The notes under the pieces were generated by a model. The model did no database searches. It was not told where the DNA came from and saw only the letters and a list, made by a program, of their open reading frames with translations. From Streptomyces sp. NBC_01262 (GTDB lineage Bacteria > Actinomycetota > Actinomycetes > Streptomycetales > Streptomycetaceae), in NCBI RefSeq assembly GCF_036226365.1, contig NZ_CP108462.1, positions 4,010,501 through 4,074,500 of the forward strand: 64,000 nt of DNA, read 5' to 3'. Positions 62,598 to 64,000 of this stretch are shown piece after piece (positions within the stretch are counted from its first letter, which is position 1; each line of letters starts with the position of its first letter). The position numbers were made by a program, and so were the translations under genes.

Positions 62598-63026
62598 GTG
62601 ACCTACAAGTACTTCGGTGCGCCCGACGGCGCCACCGCCGCCCGGGTCCCGATCTCCATGCGACCCGAGGAACTCGGCGGCGACGAGCTCGGCCAGGGCA
62701 TGTACACCAAGGTCAAGCCGGAGACCATGGCCGCCATGGTCCTCACCGGCATCGAAGGCATACCCCCGGCCAAGGTCCCACCCCTCGAACTCGTCGTCCT
62801 CCACCCCGACTACGCCGTCGTCAAGCTCCCCATATCCGTCGTCGAACCCCTCCGCAAAGCCGGCGAGGAAGCCCTCGGCGCCGCCGCCTTCATCTGGTCC
62901 ACCGTCCCCGACCGCCGGGGCCCGCGCGACGCGTTCGTGATCTACGAGATGCTCCACGAGTGGCAGGACTTCGCGCAGCGCTGCCATGAGAGCGGGCACC
63001 AGCTTTATTGCCTGGTATGGCCGTGA
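62598..63026 (+). CDS. Conserved hypothetical protein
   Basis: 142 residues starting TYKYFGAPDGATAARVP. It is alpha/beta, soluble, with one cysteine pair near the C-terminus (RCHESGHQLYCLVW). No domain is recognised. The GTG at 62598 gives the best N-terminus; a GTG two codons earlier is possible. Divergent from hemL. It could belong with the WXG locus to the right, for example as an immunity or accessory protein, but there is no direct evidence. Confidence 0.6.
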   Translation: MTYKYFGAPDGATAARVPISMRPEELGGDELGQGMYTKVKPETMAAMVLTGIEGIPPAKVPPLELVVLHPDYAVVKLPISVVEPLRKAGEEALGAAAFIWSTVPDRRGPRDAFVIYEMLHEWQDFAQRCHESGHQLYCLVWP

Positions 63027-63266
63027 CCTGGTTGTTTGCGCCGTAGCGTCCGTCCTGTGAGGCCGACGAAGCGACTGCTTGACAAGCCTCTCCGCCCGCC
63101 ATGGAGGGCACACGGCTCTGGAGGTTCTGTCTCCTGGTGGACGGACTGACCCCACTGTGGCGGCCAGAACGGAAAAGCGGGACGCAGTCTCGCGACGTTG
63201 CGATCATCCGACTAGTCTGCAAGGTCTCGGTCTGTTCGGAAGATGCGCCACGGGGGTGGTTGAGGC

Positions 63267-63965
63267 ATGGGCGTGGTGCTGCCCGACGAGCTGGTGTGGG
63301 TCCTGGACCTCATCGGCGTCAGCTGGCCCAACGTGGATGAGGACGACTACCGCGAGATGGCGGACGCGCTGCGCTCCTTCGCGGACGAGATCGACAGCGG
63401 AACGTCGGACACGCATAGAGCCGTCCAGGACATGCTCGGCGGAAACGCCGGCATGGCGGTGGAGGCATTCGAGGCTCACTGGGGCAAGGTCTCGGGCACT
63501 CACCTGCATCAACTCGCAGAGGGCGGGCGGCTGGTGGGAACCGCGCTGGACGGGGTGGCGCTGGTCATCGAGGGCGCCAAGATCGCGGCGGTCGTGCAGC
63601 TGGTCGTCCTGTCCGTCGAGCTGATAGCCGCACAGGCCGCGGCGCCGTTCACCTTTGGCATCTCGGAAGCGGGCGCGGCGGCGGGTACTCAAGCGACGCG
63701 GGTGATCGTGCGCAGGCTGCTCAAGGAGGCAGAGGAGCAGATCCTCCAGCAGCTGCTGGCAATCGCGGAGGGCCCGATCATCGACGCGCTGTCCAATATG
63801 GCCGGCAACCTGGTTCTCCAACTGGGTGAGCAGGCCATAGGGGTCAGCAAGGGAGTCGACTGGTCGCAGGTCGGTGACGCGGGCAAGGAAGGCTTCCAGC
63901 AAGGCATCGACGACGGCAAGACACAGCTGGGCATGTCGACCCCGGCTCGGGGGAGTGAAGTGTGA
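63267..63965 (+). CDS. WXG100-like protein, CpnT-type N-terminal domain
   Basis: 232 residues. The opening LPDELVWVLDLIGVSWPNVDED, a following helical hairpin with AFEAHWGKVSG, and a hydrophobic AVVQLVVLSVELIAAQAAAPF region are those of the domain at the head of CpnT-like and other type VII secreted toxins. Here the domain stands alone: the stop overlaps the next start (GTGA). It probably pairs with or carries the product of the next gene to the ESX/T7SS-type export machine. ATG at 63267 is preceded by a weak site. Confidence 0.75.
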   Translation: MGVVLPDELVWVLDLIGVSWPNVDEDDYREMADALRSFADEIDSGTSDTHRAVQDMLGGNAGMAVEAFEAHWGKVSGTHLHQLAEGGRLVGTALDGVALVIEGAKIAAVVQLVVLSVELIAAQAAAPFTFGISEAGAAAGTQATRVIVRRLLKEAEEQILQQLLAIAEGPIIDALSNMAGNLVLQLGEQAIGVSKGVDWSQVGDAGKEGFQQGIDDGKTQLGMSTPARGSEV

Positions 63966-64000
63966 GCGACGGGTTCCAGCACGACCACGAAGCGACTGAG
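63962..64000 (+). CDS. Start of the gene downstream of the WXG protein (partial)
   Basis: Only 13 codons (beginning SDGFQHDHEATE after a GTG) are in the window. The GTGA overlap with the WXG gene shows it is co-translated. The product may be a secreted toxin or partner, but nothing in the visible piece identifies it. Confidence 0.5.
   Translation, partial: MSDGFQHDHEATE

Overview
The window reads as chromosomal DNA of a high-GC actinomycete, almost certainly Streptomyces or a close relative. The support is very GC-rich third codon positions, frequent GTG and TTG starts, dense 4-bp ATGA/GTGA overlaps between genes, a full 14-gene nuo operon, the futalosine route to menaquinone, and typical lineage proteins (DUF3152, DUF4229, PucR, PASTA-free receptor kinase, CpnT-like WXG protein). 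From memory, the gene order resembles the S. coelicolor core region around nuoA-N, mqnC, mqnA, mqnE and hemL.

Layout. At 1-4867 (minus strand) a tightly coupled operon encodes P450, alpha-oxoamine synthase, GNAT-type acyltransferase, NAD-dependent epimerase/reductase and a condensation-like acyltransferase cut by the left edge. The gene set is that of a ceramide/sphingolipid-type pathway and is the most interesting part of the window. A polyprenyl diphosphate synthase and an orphan FAD-oxidoreductase/ATP-grasp pair follow (5051-8817). Complex I, nuoA to nuoN, occupies 24762 down to 8994, with a Rex-like operator upstream and a strong terminator downstream. An NlpC/P60 hydrolase and a baeRF protein follow.

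Menaquinone and lipids. Between 27.3 and 50.4 kb, menaquinone genes are scattered among others: quinone reductase-like flavoprotein, menG, mqnC with a shrunken amidohydrolase-like partner, mqnA, mqnE, UbiX-like mqnM, UbiD-like mqnL and UbiA-like mqnP. With the polyprenyl synthase and nuo, most steps from chorismate-derived futalosine to a mature quinone and its main reducing enzyme sit in one window; mqnB, mqnD and the deaminase are not here. At 35-41 kb a fatty-acid module (acyl-CoA ligase, thiolase, FabG4-type reductase, HtdX-type MaoC hydratase, TetR) surrounds a divergent promoter with three TTAC...GTAA palindromes.

Right part. A nucleobase-like module (PucR, a yeast-type cytosine deaminase, an IPNS-like oxygenase that lacks the usual RxS arginine) lies at 51.7-54.6 kb; an NCS1 permease lies at 46 kb. 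At 54.6-62.3 kb the System II cytochrome c maturation genes (resA, ccdA, resB, ccsB) sit next to a Tat-exported deacetylase-like protein, a histidine phosphatase and hemL. The right edge enters a type VII secretion/polymorphic-toxin-like locus. No rRNA, tRNA, CRISPR array, insertion sequence or prophage was seen.
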